From positions 262,598,001 through 262,662,000 of the forward strand of contig OY856414.1 in assembly GCA_963693085.1 (NCBI GenBank): a stretch of DNA of 64,000 bases, given 5' to 3'. This document shows, piece by piece, positions 10,430 through 22,110 of this stretch. The DNA comes from Alisma plantago-aquatica (Eukaryota > Streptophyta > Magnoliopsida > Alismatales > Alismataceae). Position 1 is the first letter of the stretch. Each line of letters starts with the position of its first letter. Both the position numbers and the translations under genes were made by a program. A model generated the notes under the pieces. The model saw only the letters and a list, made by a program, of their open reading frames with translations. It was not told the origin of the DNA and made no database searches.

Positions 10430-12114
10430 GACAATGCATAGAGAAGAAACATTATGTGATCTATTATGCGTCGAAAACCCTCGACGAAGCTCAAAGGAAT
10501 TATGCTACTACTGAAAAGGAACTTTTGGTAGTCATCTATGCCTTCGATAAATTCAGATCCTACCTTACTGGTTCAAAGGTAATCATTTACACAGACCATG
10601 CTGCTATCCGTTACCTTATGGAAAAGAAGGATGCTAAGCCAAGGCTGATCAGATGGATACTCCTTCTACAAGAATTTGACCTGGAAATAAGAGATAAAAA
10701 GGGGACAGAAAATGTTGTTGCAGATCACCTCAGTCGGATCCAAACTCTGGATGCTGAAGGGATCCCGATAAACGACTCCCTACCAGATGATCAGCTTATG
10801 AGGGTCTCAAGAGTCGAACCATGGTATTCCGACTTCGTAAACTACCTTGCCGCCGGAGTCATCCATCCCCAATACATTGGGAATGCTCTGAAGAAATTTA
10901 TGCATGATGTGAAGCATTACTATTGGGATGAACCATATCTTTTTAAACTCTACGCAGATGGATTGTATAGATGTTGCGCCGCCGAAGAAGAAGCCCATTC
11001 TATTTTAGAACAATGTCACTCAGGACCTATAGGCGGCCACATGAGCTCAAAAAAGACAGCCTTAAAGGTTTTGCAATGTGGATTTTTTTGGCCGACTTTA
11101 TCCACAGATTCCTACGATTTTGTCCAATCCTGTGATAAATGTCAAAGGGCCGACAATATAACCAAGAGAGACGAAATGCCACTGAATCTATGGCAAGAAG
11201 TCGTGATATTCGACGTTTGGGGAGTGGATTATATGGGTCCATTCCCATCTTCCAATGGATTCTCGTACATCTTAGTGGCAGTGGACTACGTTTCAAAATG
11301 GGTCGAAGCTATCCCAACTGTCACTAGTGATTCAAAACCCGTCATAAAATTATTCAAAGATATCATCTTCCCACGGTTTGGAGTACCGCGAACCGTGATT
11401 TCCGACGGAGGCTCCCATTTCATTGAAAGAAGCTTTGAAGCTTTATTAAGAAAATATGGTGTCTCACACAAAATAGCTTCACCATACCATCCACAAACAA
11501 GTGGACAAGTCAAGGTATCCAACCGTCAACTTAAGTCTATTCTTGAAAAAACCATCGGATGCAATCGAAAAGACTGGTCAACAAAAATCAACGACGCCTT
11601 ATGGGCCTACCGGACCGCTTATAAGACTCCCCTTGGAACTACACCTTTTTGATTGATATATGGAAAGGGTTGCCACCTGCCAGTCGAATTTGAACATAAG
11701 GCATGGTGGGCAATTAAACAAATAAACTTCGATATGAAACAAGCGGGTCAAGCCAGAATTCTGCAACTCCACGAGCTGGATGAACTCAGAATGACAACCT
11801 ATGAGAATGCACGAATCTACAAAGAACGTACACAACTCTGGCATGATGGACATTTGAAACAAAAGGACATACGAGTGGGAGACCAAGTTCTAGTTTTCAA
11901 TTCCAGATTAAAATTGTTCCCAGGGAAACTCCACTCACGTTGGTGTGGACCTTACATCGTCAAAAGCATCTCTCCCCATGGTGCTTTCTCTTTATGGAGC
12001 GACGGGTCTGGCGAATTTATAGCAAATGGTCACCGCTTGAAAAGATACTTCACACCAACTGAAAAAGGCACCGAAATAATGTTGGAATTCAACAATCCAA
12101 AGGATCCACCATAA
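10384..12114 (+). pseudogene. Athila copy B RNase H and integrase, one stop, catalytic E lost
   Basis: After the frameshift, pol resumes in the next frame. RNase H starts at [10 protein letters not shown] (about 10392) and ends at ADHLSR. The integrase zinc finger runs from HSGPIGGH to CDKCQR (about 11017-11140). The core has VDYMGP and SDGGSHF, but the third catalytic residue is lysine: AAG at 11512-11514 in GQVKVSN, where copy A has GAG. A TGA at 11650-11652 (CGA in copy A) interrupts the C-terminal part, which then stays open to the TAA at 12114. Integration activity from this copy is not expected. Confidence 0.9.
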
Positions 12115-13010
12115 CACCGAAGAACTCTGTCGAGCCATCGACATAAAACAAAGGCGCTTGTCGTGAGGCAACCCGATCAATAAATCTGTTTTACCTTTGC
12201 TTTTCAAATTTTGTTTCTTACCTTATAGTTAAATTTTCCTTAAATAAAATTTGCCTTATGAGAGAGTTTTTTCTTTCAGAACACGAGATCGGAGTGGTGC
12301 TGATAAGAACGAAATCATTCTCGGCAGGCATACCTGGTGTTTCCTTTCCCCTCCATCTTGAATTTAGGGTTTGCTCGAGGACGAGCAATTCTCTAAGTTC
12401 GGGGTGGAGGGTGGGTGGTACATACTTCACTTCCATAAACACCCTCTTTCATATAAGTTGTCTTTATCATTAAATTTTTCAAAATTTTGAACAGATACCT
12501 GATGAAATTTTGACTCTTGTTGATAAAAATGTAACTTACTATCTTGCTATGCATTTTCAATCATACTATCCTCCTTATTCGAAGCGAATCCTCAAGAGGA
12601 CTGACTTTTGAAACTTGCCTTTTGCCTGAAATCATCCTGTGAAGCTTATGATTCCTAACGTCATAATACTTTTTATGATAAGTATCTGTCAAACTGATGG
12701 GGATCAAACACGTCGTGCTTCCTAACTGACTAGTGGAACAATGGCTCGGAATCCCCACCGGATCCGTATCAAGTCATTAGTTGAGCAGAGTATGACAAAG
12801 AGAATAACCCGGTTTGGAATTGTAAATCAAGCTGCATTCTGATCTGAACTCTCTTCTACACTTCTTCTATCATCTTCGTATCCCTCCATCCATCAAAACC
12901 ACCAAAATAACCAAACTTGTGCCAAACCCTAAGTTCGGGGTGGCACTCCACTTCCCCTTATCCGCTTCTTCCATACCCCTCGCAATAAATAGGGGCGTAC
13001 CACCAAAAAT

Positions 13011-13197
13011 GCAATCTCGAGTCGAATAGAGGAGAGATCTGCAATAAAAGATGCCAAGGTGCACACAAAAAGAAGTGCAATCTCGAGTCAAATAGAGGAG
13101 AGATCTGCAATAAAAGATGCCATAGTGCACACAAAAATATGCAATAAATGGAATTATAAAACAAATAAAAATCTCGAGTCGAATAGAGGAGAGATTT
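13011..13197 (+). repeat. 66-bp direct repeat, copy B 3' region
   Basis: Units start at 13011 and 13077, with a partial third near 13171. It is the same repeat as at 3491-3677. Confidence 0.85.
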
Positions 13198-13547
13198 ACT
13201 TCTTCTTTCCATACCACCATTCACTCCTTTTCCTACCGAAGGGCACAATACATGCCCCACCGTCCTGAACTACACCAGTGTCAGATCGGATGCATACTTG
13301 TTGATTCTGCGGGTATCTCAGAACTCCTACAGAACTCTTCGACATGCTTGGTGTTGGAAAAGGTGGGGAGGAAGCGCTGTTGGGAAACAAACTCAGGAAC
13401 GAAGCTACGAAAAGACGTGTTTAGTGGTCCCAGGAAGTTAAGGTACTCATTCATACTGAGCGGAAAGAAAACATTTGTGATGTGAAGATGAAGAAATCAC
13501 ACGGATCGAAAGTATTTCATTAGGCAACAATTTCAAATTTTATGTTA

Positions 13548-13578
13548 CTCGAGGACGAGCAACGATTTAAGTTCGGGG
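13548..13578 (+). promoter_or_regulatory. Polypurine tract region of Athila copy B
   Basis: CTCGAGGACGAGCAA followed by AAGTTCGGGG lies immediately before the LTR TG at 13579, as at 4028. Confidence 0.8.
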
Positions 13579-13877
13579 TGTTTTGATGAGTGCATACTCA
13601 TCATGAAATTCTATTACCTTTTCGGAACATTTTCATCTCTATTCCACATCTTTTCACCCTAATATGAATCATAATGCACAAAACTACTTAGTTGATTCAA
13701 TAATCATGATATTAACTAAATATCTTTCATTTAATGCAGGAAAATCAAGCAACTCCATACATACAGTCTCAAGACCATTTGGATCCTTGCGGTCTCAAGA
13801 CCGTTTGGGTCCATGCGGTCCCAAGATCGTTTGCTGAAATACACGAAGAATAAGACGAAACTGGTTGCCAAAGAAAG

Positions 13878-14262
13878 CCATGCGGTCTCAAGACCGTTTG
13901 GTCCCATGCGTTCTCAAGACCGTTTGGTCCCATGCGGTCCCAAGATCGTTTGGTCCCATGCGGTCCCAAGACCGTTTGGTCCAATGCGGTCCCAAGACCG
14001 TTTGGTCCCATGCGGTCTCAAGACCGTTTGGTTCCATGCGGTCGCAAGACCGTTTGGTCCCATGCGGCCCCAAGACCTTTTGGTCCCATGCGGTCCCAAG
14101 ACCGTTTGGTCCCATGTGGTCACAAGACCGTTTGGTCCCATGCGGTCCCAAGACCGTTTGGTCCCATACGGTCTCAAGACCGTTTGGTCCCATGCGGTCT
14201 CAAGACCGTTTGGTCCCATGCGGTCTCAAGACCATTTGGTTCCATGCGGTCTCAAGACCGTT
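13878..14262 (+). repeat. 26-bp hairpin minisatellite, last Athila LTR
   Basis: This is 385 bp, about 15 units, one more than in the middle LTR. Several units carry private substitutions (for example at the second C of CCGTTT), so the array is evolving unit by unit. Confidence 0.92.
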
Positions 14263-14348
14263 CGACGCGAGCGCAAGGATCGATTGAAGAATTGAAGCCG
14301 AGCGTCCACATCAAGGCCAAGACCGGTCGAAGCAAACTGATTCTTATA

Positions 14349-14484
14349 CCCAAACGATCTCCAAACCGTTTGGTGCCCAAACGGTCTCCAAACCGTTTGG
14401 TGCCCAAACGGTCTCAAGACCGCTTGGCGCCCCAAACGGTCTCCAAACCGTTTGGTGCCCAAACGGTCTCCAAACCGTTTGGAG
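14349..14484 (+). repeat. 27-bp inverted-repeat array, last Athila LTR
   Basis: Five units have the same length and order as at 4803-4938, with arms CCAAACGGT and ACCGTTTGG. Confidence 0.9.
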
Positions 14485-14533
14485 AAGATATTTCTAGCAA
14501 CTTACTGAAACTGTTTGGGATCAGATCTAAACC

Positions 14534-14541
14534 TATAAATA
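14534..14541 (+). promoter_or_regulatory. TATA box of last Athila LTR
   Basis: TATAAATA is in the same context as at 4988. Confidence 0.72.
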
Positions 14542-15637
14542 GACCCCCAAGGTCCCCATTTGAGGACATTGGTTCCGGACGCCGACAGGCTTCCAGAGCA
14601 CCACCCCGATCAAGTTCCACTCCACCTACTGCTGGTGTTGCGTCCAATGAGGCCAAGAAGAGGAAGAAGTCGGAGCAAGGAGCGCATCTTCTTCACCGGG
14701 CTGCGTCCACCCTCTGCACCGAGCTCATGGCAGATCTATCTTTCTCTCCTATCCTTCTTGTATCTCGCATCATGAGCGAGTAGTCCTCTTTCGTTGGGGT
14801 GCGGGGACTAGCCCCGCTGCCCATGCAAACCATGTTCTTTTGTTAAACTTTCCATGGCAATGTATATAACTCTTCATTTTGTCGTTTATCGTTAAGCTTG
14901 TAGGTTGGTTATGTGCTTGTTTTCATCTTTGTGCTCCCTATGTTGCGATAACTTCAATGCATGGGTTCCTATGTTGTGATAACTTCAAGGCATGGGAATG
15001 AACGTCGTTTAACAAGTTTGACTCCCTGACTAGAAATAGAAGGGGATTCCTTGAGGTCGTAAGTGTATGATCCGCGAGGGGACGAGCCATCTAGCCTTCG
15101 GTGATGCTTCTGTGCGCCTAACGCCTGTATAGGGGGTTCACAACCTCCATGGATTTATGTATCTTCAGAGCCGTAAGACATGTGATCCGGATGGCGATGA
15201 GAAATCAGCTGCCTATGGTGATGCTTACGCGGACCTAACACCCGTATGGGGGGTTCTGCAGCAGCTCTACTTGGAGTGTTACATCGTGCCTGGATTGTTC
15301 GCAAAAGAGTATGTTTGTGTGTGCAGCAGTGGTCAAACCCGGTACCATCCCAGCGATTCCATATTATTGATCTAAACCCATCTTTTATTCCGCATTTACT
15401 TTCTTGCAATTAGTTTAAATCAAACCCAAATCATCCATTTGTTCTAAATATTAGTTTTACTCGAGCTAGATCTAACTGACAAAGATTCTTAAAAACGTTG
15501 TCCTTTGGGTTCGATCCTCAACTATACTGCGATAAGACCCGTCCGCTTGCGGGTGGTATTGTTGCACTTGGTTTTGGTAAAAGCTCGGGGATATAAACTC
15601 CGAGTGAATTTGTTAGTGCATTCAAAAAGCCACATCA

Positions 15638-15960
15638 CCTAGTAGGTCCGATTGAAAATATTTTGAAAGTATTTTGAGGTATATCAAAGGATTGCATTAT
15701 GGAAAACATCCATTTGTAATTGAGGGGTATAGTGATGGAAGATAGATTTGTATGAACTCTAATCTCAACTTTGAGGGTGAGTTGTGTGCCTTAAATGAGA
15801 TTGAATTGAATGTTGAATGATTACATAGAATTATGTCTAGTATACCTATGGTAAAAAAGTCTCTTCATGCTATCTCAGTTGATTGTGATAGCACATCAAC
15901 TATTTTGAAGATAAGGAGTTCCTAGTCTATTTAAAAAAGCATGGACACACTGGGAGAACA
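15638..15960 (+). pseudogene. Ty1/copia RNase H relic (+ strand), cut by the Athila block
   Basis: On the + strand, with stops, one reads ILRYIKGLHYGKHPFVIEGYS then, after a gap, a GELCALNEIE...LHRIMSSIPM stretch and HAISVDCDSTSTILKIRSS. These match the copia RNase H order (RYLKGT...GYSDADW, ESEF/EAEWL, IHCDSQAAI). The catalytic GYSD aspartate is present, but the frame has several stops. The rest of this element would lie left of the Athila array, outside the window. RNase H would remove template RNA during reverse transcription. Its left edge is exactly the Athila LTR end. Confidence 0.7.
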
Positions 15961-18900
15961 TGGATTTTTACAATTTTTCTAGTAATTTATAATGTTGAGA
16001 ATTGATTTATACAATTATGATGAATTTTGTGGATATGACAACTAGATTAAAAGACATGAGTTTGGTTTTGCATTTAAATCCCTAAAGGGAAATGTATAAA
16101 TTCAACATATCATTTATATAATTAATGACAAATATCAAGTCTATTTTATGAGTCTGTGACTTTCTAAGATATAACTAATTTGAAGGAAAATGTTAATTAG
16201 TTTATATCTAAGATAAATTTACTTATTGTTATAACAATGTTATTAAGGAAACCAAAATATTATATGGGTTTATTTATACATTAAATATTAGTTGATGTGG
16301 TAGATATTTATTGGAAAATGAAATATATTTTTGATAAGAGAACATGCTTTAATGAATTGGGGAAATATTTTGGTAAGATCGAAAGATCTTTGACTAGAAT
16401 GAGGAGTTTTAGATAGTAAATATGGGTTTTAAAATGAAACTAATATTTGGATTTTAGCTTGGCAATCAAACTATACTTTTCTAAATTAAAATCTAGAAAA
16501 AAGTTGGTTTAATTGATAAATAAGCAACCTTAAAAATTTTATACTGTTTGAAGTTACCAAATTGGAGTTCTACCTTTCTTAGCATAAGTCATAGTTTTTA
16601 TTTATTTAAGATCTTAAATTGATCAAGCGACATATTCAGTTTCCAGCCCCTTGCTCTGACTGTGGGGCACAACACATAATATTTGGGTAATTCCTTAGAA
16701 CTAAGATCTTGATCTAACACCCCTACCCTCTTACAACCTCTACCCAAATACGAAAGAGAGGAAACATGACTATAATAAAATATTGCCAGTGACATCATTA
16801 GTTGTGTCTCATAAGCTTGTTTTTACCAAAGTATTCATCTAGGATACATAGTAGACATCAGTTGGTCTTTATATCTAGTGAAATGGGATCATATAGAGAA
16901 AGTTTGGCCCACTTCTCTTTGCCCCCCTTTTGTAGGTAATGATTAGGGTCTCTAGCAAGATCTGGAGGATTATCTAATCCTCCTCCCTATTTTTTTGGGT
17001 ACTCCTAACTTTGATAGAAACACAAAGTCCCCTTCCCTTGTTAGCCTTATTAGTCAGATAGATGGTGGTGATCTCATCTTTCCCCTTTCTTACCAAAATT
17101 TAAATATCCATGTCACCCTTATCCATCTGAGTAGAGACATGAAGAACAACCTCTCTCTCGGTAACTTTTCATAATGGGTAGATGTGAGAGAGTTTAGGAT
17201 CCTATCATATTAGACAAAGAAGTAGTGACTTTGCTTCTTCTCAGTGAACCACGAGCATTTAGGACTGGAATATAGCCATAATCCCTTGGCAGGTGCATGT
17301 AAGAGTATCATTCATTGATGGACAATAAAGAGAGAGGGTGAAGTGAGGTTGTCTCCAGCTTGGGATGTGGTCAAGGATGGAAAAGAGTGGACACTATCCT
17401 ACACCATATCATCCAAATCACTGATGCCTTGTTCCCAACACATGGATAGATACATATTCATGGAAGAGAGAATGCAAGCGAGAGACAGTGTTGGGGTTCC
17501 ATGAACTCAACCAAGTCGATGATGGGCCACTAGCATTGGATCCTAGCCAATACACCCAACCCATCAAAGGTAGGCTCAAGGTAGAGAAGGTGCCGACATT
17601 AGAGGAGTACATGGTAACATCCTAGGTTGTAGGAGATCTAATCCCTTTGCTAGATTTAATGTATTCAAATAAATCTTCCAAAATTTCTAGAATGATCCAA
17701 GTATATCTTATGCATAGGACAAATTGTTTAAGAAAATGAGTAGAATCAAATAAAATGGTTTTGAAATATAATTCTTCCTCAATTTTGAAAGTAACTTTAG
17801 ACTCCCCATTTAAATGAAGATTCATGTGATAAATCCTAGATGTGAAGATTAAATATGATCAATATCATATGTAAATATTTGACTTAATATAATAACTCAA
17901 CTAGTTCTAAAATTCTCATTATTTATGAATGCTTAGGTCTTGAAAACATGTATTCTTAGGGTCCTATATAATGATTGGATTCAAATCATGAAAATCTAGA
18001 AATAAATATCAACCTTGAGATCTACCCAAGCTATATAACCCACAAAACCAAGGCTATTGTTTCTGAATGGTTTTGTAACACTTTACAGATTACTATTCAA
18101 TTAGATTGAATTGTTTTATTGATATTGTGACTGGATAACTTTTCTTTATATCAAGGTATGTGGGAAAATTATAGTTTCTATATTAACAAAGATTTTTAAT
18201 ATTCTCTTAGTATTTTCTCAAGTTTAATAGTATGCTTTCAATTCGAGTTCAATTGTGAATACACTATGAGTATCACATTAATATAATGTATTGAGAACCC
18301 CATTTATACATATGAGGACGTTTAAGGAGAAGTCTATTCTTCTCCATACTAAAAAATCAACTGAAGATCCTAGGAAAATTTAGAAATCATGTTGGCAACA
18401 AAAACCATCATACACTTGGAAATACACTAGGAAAAGAGTTTGGTTACTCTAGAATAAAAAATATTGATAAGTGAAATTTAGCATATTTAGCATTGAAAAG
18501 TATGTCAGTTCACAAGTAAGAAATAAACTAAGGATTAAAATATAAATTTAAATAAATCTTTCCTTATTTGTAAAATTACTTATTTGACAACCTGAGAAAT
18601 TTATTTTTAAGTTATAATTCTTTGTGTTCCCCACAATGTTGTCCCCCGATGTTTTAGGTTATATTCTCAATTGAAGGAAAAATGGACTTTAAGGTGAACA
18701 ATGGTTGAAACTTAATTTGAAGGCAAACAAGGAGGATTAGATAGAGTTTTTATTTTTGTTCCATCTCTTTTTAGGAATACCTTAGTTTCCCCCTTTTTGA
18801 GATCGTGTTAACTCCTCTCAAGACAATTGCCATGGGTTACTTTATTCATATCTTAATCTTGGAAATATAGAATAAATGTCCTTTCCCATCGTGAGAGTGG

Positions 18901-20100
18901 ATGTCATTATACACATTCAAGTCAGACTCATGTCTAGGGAAATTAGTGTCTAGCAGAGTTATGATTGTGGACTATGTAAGTACCAAAGATAATACATTGG
19001 TCCTTTGAACCTTGGACTTAGTTGAGAAATATAGGTTAGGGATGGGGCTGAAACCCCTTCGTATTTCATAGGAAGTAGCAACCTAATCTAAAGGAGTGGA
19101 GATCCAAAAAAATGATTTTAGTGTGATAATGACAAGCTAGAAAATGAGTTGTATGGCATTATGTAACTTTCTTGATGCTTTTTCTGCACATGTGTGTTAT
19201 GCTTTGGAATCTTGTTAGCATCATGAATATAAGTTTGTAAGAATTTCGTCTCAATAGGATAATTTGTTTGTTCCTCGATCTCAACCATGATACTTGATGT
19301 GGATGCATGACCTTCAATGCAACTTTTTTTCTTCCATAGTATTTATTGTGTTTCTATAAATAAACACTCTTACACCCAAGTTTCAACTTCTGAATGTATG
19401 TTCACCTAGTTCTTATAGGATTAAAGCTGGATTACTTCAACACGATTCAAGATGAAACCACAATATTGAGGGCTAATTGATAAATCACTCTAAATGTTGG
19501 ACTTTGTGGGAGATTATTATATTCAAAATTTTTCTCTATAAGGATGCTTACATGGGTTAAACTAAAAGTAGGTTCAGTTAAAACATGCATCTAGGAGATA
19601 ATGTGATTTTTGTGGAAATGTAAGGGATATTTAGTCTCACACTTTTACTAGGAGTGCATGTGACATTATTCTCTGAAAGATCTATAGGAGGGTATTCTCA
19701 CCTTAGGGTGGGTATGATGACCACAACACACACATACACACTCGCACATGCCAAGCCACACTATACCTTATTGGGCTGGGCCGGGCTCGTGGCTTTTCGG
19801 TCATGGGAACTTTCTTCTGTAGGTCAACACCATCAACAATGAGAGGATATTGGTTCACATTAATGGTTATTATAATGAATTTTAGTAGGGCCCGCTCATA
19901 TTTCTACCACCATTCCTCAATATGTGAGGGCCATATTTGGATCATATTAAAATCATGTTGTAATTAGGTTTGGAGATGTCTTTTAGTGCCAACTTTGATC
20001 GTTTTAACCATAATTAGCATTTTGGTTTGTTTAGATAAGATTGGTTTGAAATTAGATTCATGGGAATTATCCCTATTAGAATTCATTTTCTAAATTATCT
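15961..20100. other. AT-rich stretch without recognisable genes
   Basis: About 4.1 kb with no open frame of note and no pol motif that I could follow in any frame. A TATAAATA at 19355-19362 and a CA-rich microsatellite near 19719-19750 are the only marked features. It may contain the 3' LTR of the copia relic at 15638 and other old insertions, but I could not place any LTR boundary. Confidence 0.5.
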
Positions 20101-22110
20101 CAACCTTACCACTTGGATCAAAACTTAAACAAAAGTTGGTGTGTCTCTTGCACAAGGGCATCATTTTCCACTTGAGAGGATGTGGTTGTTAAGGGTCCAT
20201 AGAGGGAACTATAACCTTGGGTCTTCATTTGTATACTTTGAGAGTTGGATCAATATCTATAGTTCTTTTGGAGAAACATCTTCTACAATACGGGGAAGTA
20301 GAGTAGGATCCAGTAGATCACTAGATAAAGCATACCCATTTTTGAGTAGTACGTCATTTGTTCAAAAAATATCACATCAACTCTAACAAACCAATGATGA
20401 GTAGAGGGATTACAATACAAATACTCTTTTGAGCACTACAATACCCCGAAAAATGCATTTACTAGATCTGGGATGTTATTTATCTAGGGTAAAGATTTTT
20501 AACAAAATATGTACTACCAAAGATGTAGGAAGGTACTAAAAAGAGGTGCATCATGATAGAGATGAGTTTATGAGACTTGATTTTTCAAAACTAATGAGGG
20601 CTTTTGGTTATTCAAGTATCAAGCGGTAGAGACCACCTCATGCCATAAACTTTTTGGGATGTATAGTGAAGAAGGATGGTACGATAAAATTCTAAATGAT
20701 GTATGGTTTCCTCTATTAGTACAAACATACCAACATAATTTTCATAAAATCTAAGGCATTATTAGGCCAACACATAAGTATGTCGAAATAGGTTTTAATT
20801 TTATAAAAAATGGTGTAATAGTATAAAAATATACAAAAATCTTTTTAAAAAACATCAAAGTTGCTAAAAAGTAACCAAGAATGAAAGTCATAAAGCATAT
20901 AATTATAGAGAGGCTGGAAACCGAGCAAGGTCCCCATATATTAACATGTACCACATCAATTAGATTTTTAGAGTTTATGTCTTTTTTCAAAACAGCCCTA
21001 GTTTACTTTACAAACTGACACACTTCACAAACAAAGACTCTCTCTAATAAATTAGGAAATAATCACTTCAACTTAGCATTGGATGGATGTCCCGGATGAT
21101 AATTCTGTTGTAGTCCAATCATCAATGAAGAAAACATAGTAGCAACTGATCGTGGTACATCTAGGTAGTACAGTCCATATGGTCCCTTGTGGCCTGAACC
21201 AATCCTCATCTTTGCATAGAGATCCTAAAACACATAGCTTTTATGATCAAATGTGATAAAGCACTTCAGTCTCCTAATAGTTTTACTCATAGAAAAAGGA
21301 TTCAAAGGGAATTTCAGAACATATAACAAAAATTTCAAGGGTAAATTATGAGCTAGAGAAATGTCCCAATTCCTTGCACATGAGTCTAAGTTCCATCAGG
21401 CACTATAATTGGTAGAACCTTAGTTGTTTTAGGTTAGAAAATAAGCTAGAGCAACCAAATATATGACTAGATGCACCTGAGTCAATAACCCATTTATTTT
21501 TACCATAAGTTGTAGGAAAAGTATGTAAAGTAGAAGAACCTCCATCTTCATTAGCATGTTGTGAAGGAATGTATGCTTGAAGTAGTTTTTTAAACTCTGA
21601 GAAAATCCACTAAATATTGGGTAGGGTAGAAATAGAGGTATCAATAAATGGATCTCCATAAGCATCAATTGTGAATTGATTCGCCCATGCCGATTTGCCA
21701 TGTTTAGCCCAACATCGATCTTTAGTGTGGTTTTTACAACCACATAACTTATAGAATCTGTTTCTAGAAGGGGTCTATCCATGTCTAGATCTAAATGGAA
21801 GAGGACCCTGTCTAGGTACACCAGAAGAACAACCTCGACCTTGACCACGTCCCCATCCCTGTCCTCATCCAAGACCTCAAAGAAGTCACCAGAGACAAAC
21901 ATAAGAGAATTTTTTTTGGAAGAAGTAGAGGGTAGGGATGACATGGATGGAAGTTGTTGGACTCTCTTAAGTACATCCCATAGAGTAGGTATAGGATCAC
22001 TAGCGAAGATCTAAACAATGAAGGTAGAAAAAGTATTAGGTAGCCCAACCAAATGGCAAACTAACTAAAGTTCAATGCATTTTATACCTAATGGCCTCAT
22101 TAAGATCAAT
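20101..22110 (-). pseudogene. Ty1/copia gag-protease-integrase relic (copia-1, - strand)
   Basis: Reading the - strand from high to low coordinates: an RG-rich tail and zinc knuckle CGCKNHTKDRCW (about 21700-21740), then the aspartic protease loop WVIDSGASSHIF (about 21460-21490). Next come the GAG-pre-integrase words HPGHPSNAKLK and CEVCQFVK (about 21010-21110), integrase start VHVNIWGPCSVSSL (about 20915-20960), and integrase C-terminal words including SLWHEVVSTA...YLNNQKPS (about 20610-20690). The region ends with a match to the post-integrase segment near 20330-20390. Numerous stops and frameshifts break it. RT and RNase H are not seen, so it is a truncated, old copy. It is separate from copia-2, whose 3' end lies at 24142. 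Confidence 0.75.

Larger units (their letters stand above)
12115..13578 (+). other. Athila copy B 3' non-coding region
   Basis: This is collinear with 2595-4058. There is no env-like frame. It holds the motif copy at 12374-12407, the 66-bp repeat at 13011-13197, and the polypurine end at 13548-13578 directly before the last LTR. Confidence 0.85.
1..15637 (+). mobile_element. Tandem pair of Athila-type Ty3/gypsy retrotransposons (left end outside window)
   Basis: The order is interior A, LTR, interior B, LTR. The LTR at 4059-6301 follows the polypurine end of interior A and is itself followed by a tRNA-Asp primer site and the gag of interior B, so it serves as 3' LTR of A and 5' LTR of B. RT, RNase H and integrase words match the Athila/Tat side of Ty3/gypsy, and the tRNA-Asp primer is typical of Athila. 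From 2595 onward the two copies keep a constant 9520-base offset up to the LTR start, so there are no net indels in 1.46 kb. Immediately right of the last LTR is a copia relic, so the array sits inside an older element. The target-site duplication cannot be tested because the left end is missing; the right flank begins CCTAG. Confidence 0.9.
13579..15637 (+). repeat. Athila last LTR (2059 bp), 3' LTR of copy B
   Basis: It starts TGTTTTGATGAG and ends CCACATCA at 15637, then changes abruptly to copia-like sequence. It holds about 15 units of the 26-bp hairpin array (13878-14262), the 27-bp array (14349-14484) and TATAAATA at 14534-14541. It lacks the extra 210 bp of the middle LTR. Confidence 0.93.

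Noticed and set aside
12115..13578. Possible Athila env-like gene
   Set aside because: No frame above about 116 codons and no signal peptide, transmembrane pattern or splice arrangement seen; the longest frames are antisense and repeat-driven.
13932..14783. A 283-codon open frame in the last Athila LTR
   Set aside because: Same cause as in the middle LTR: repeat-driven open frame.
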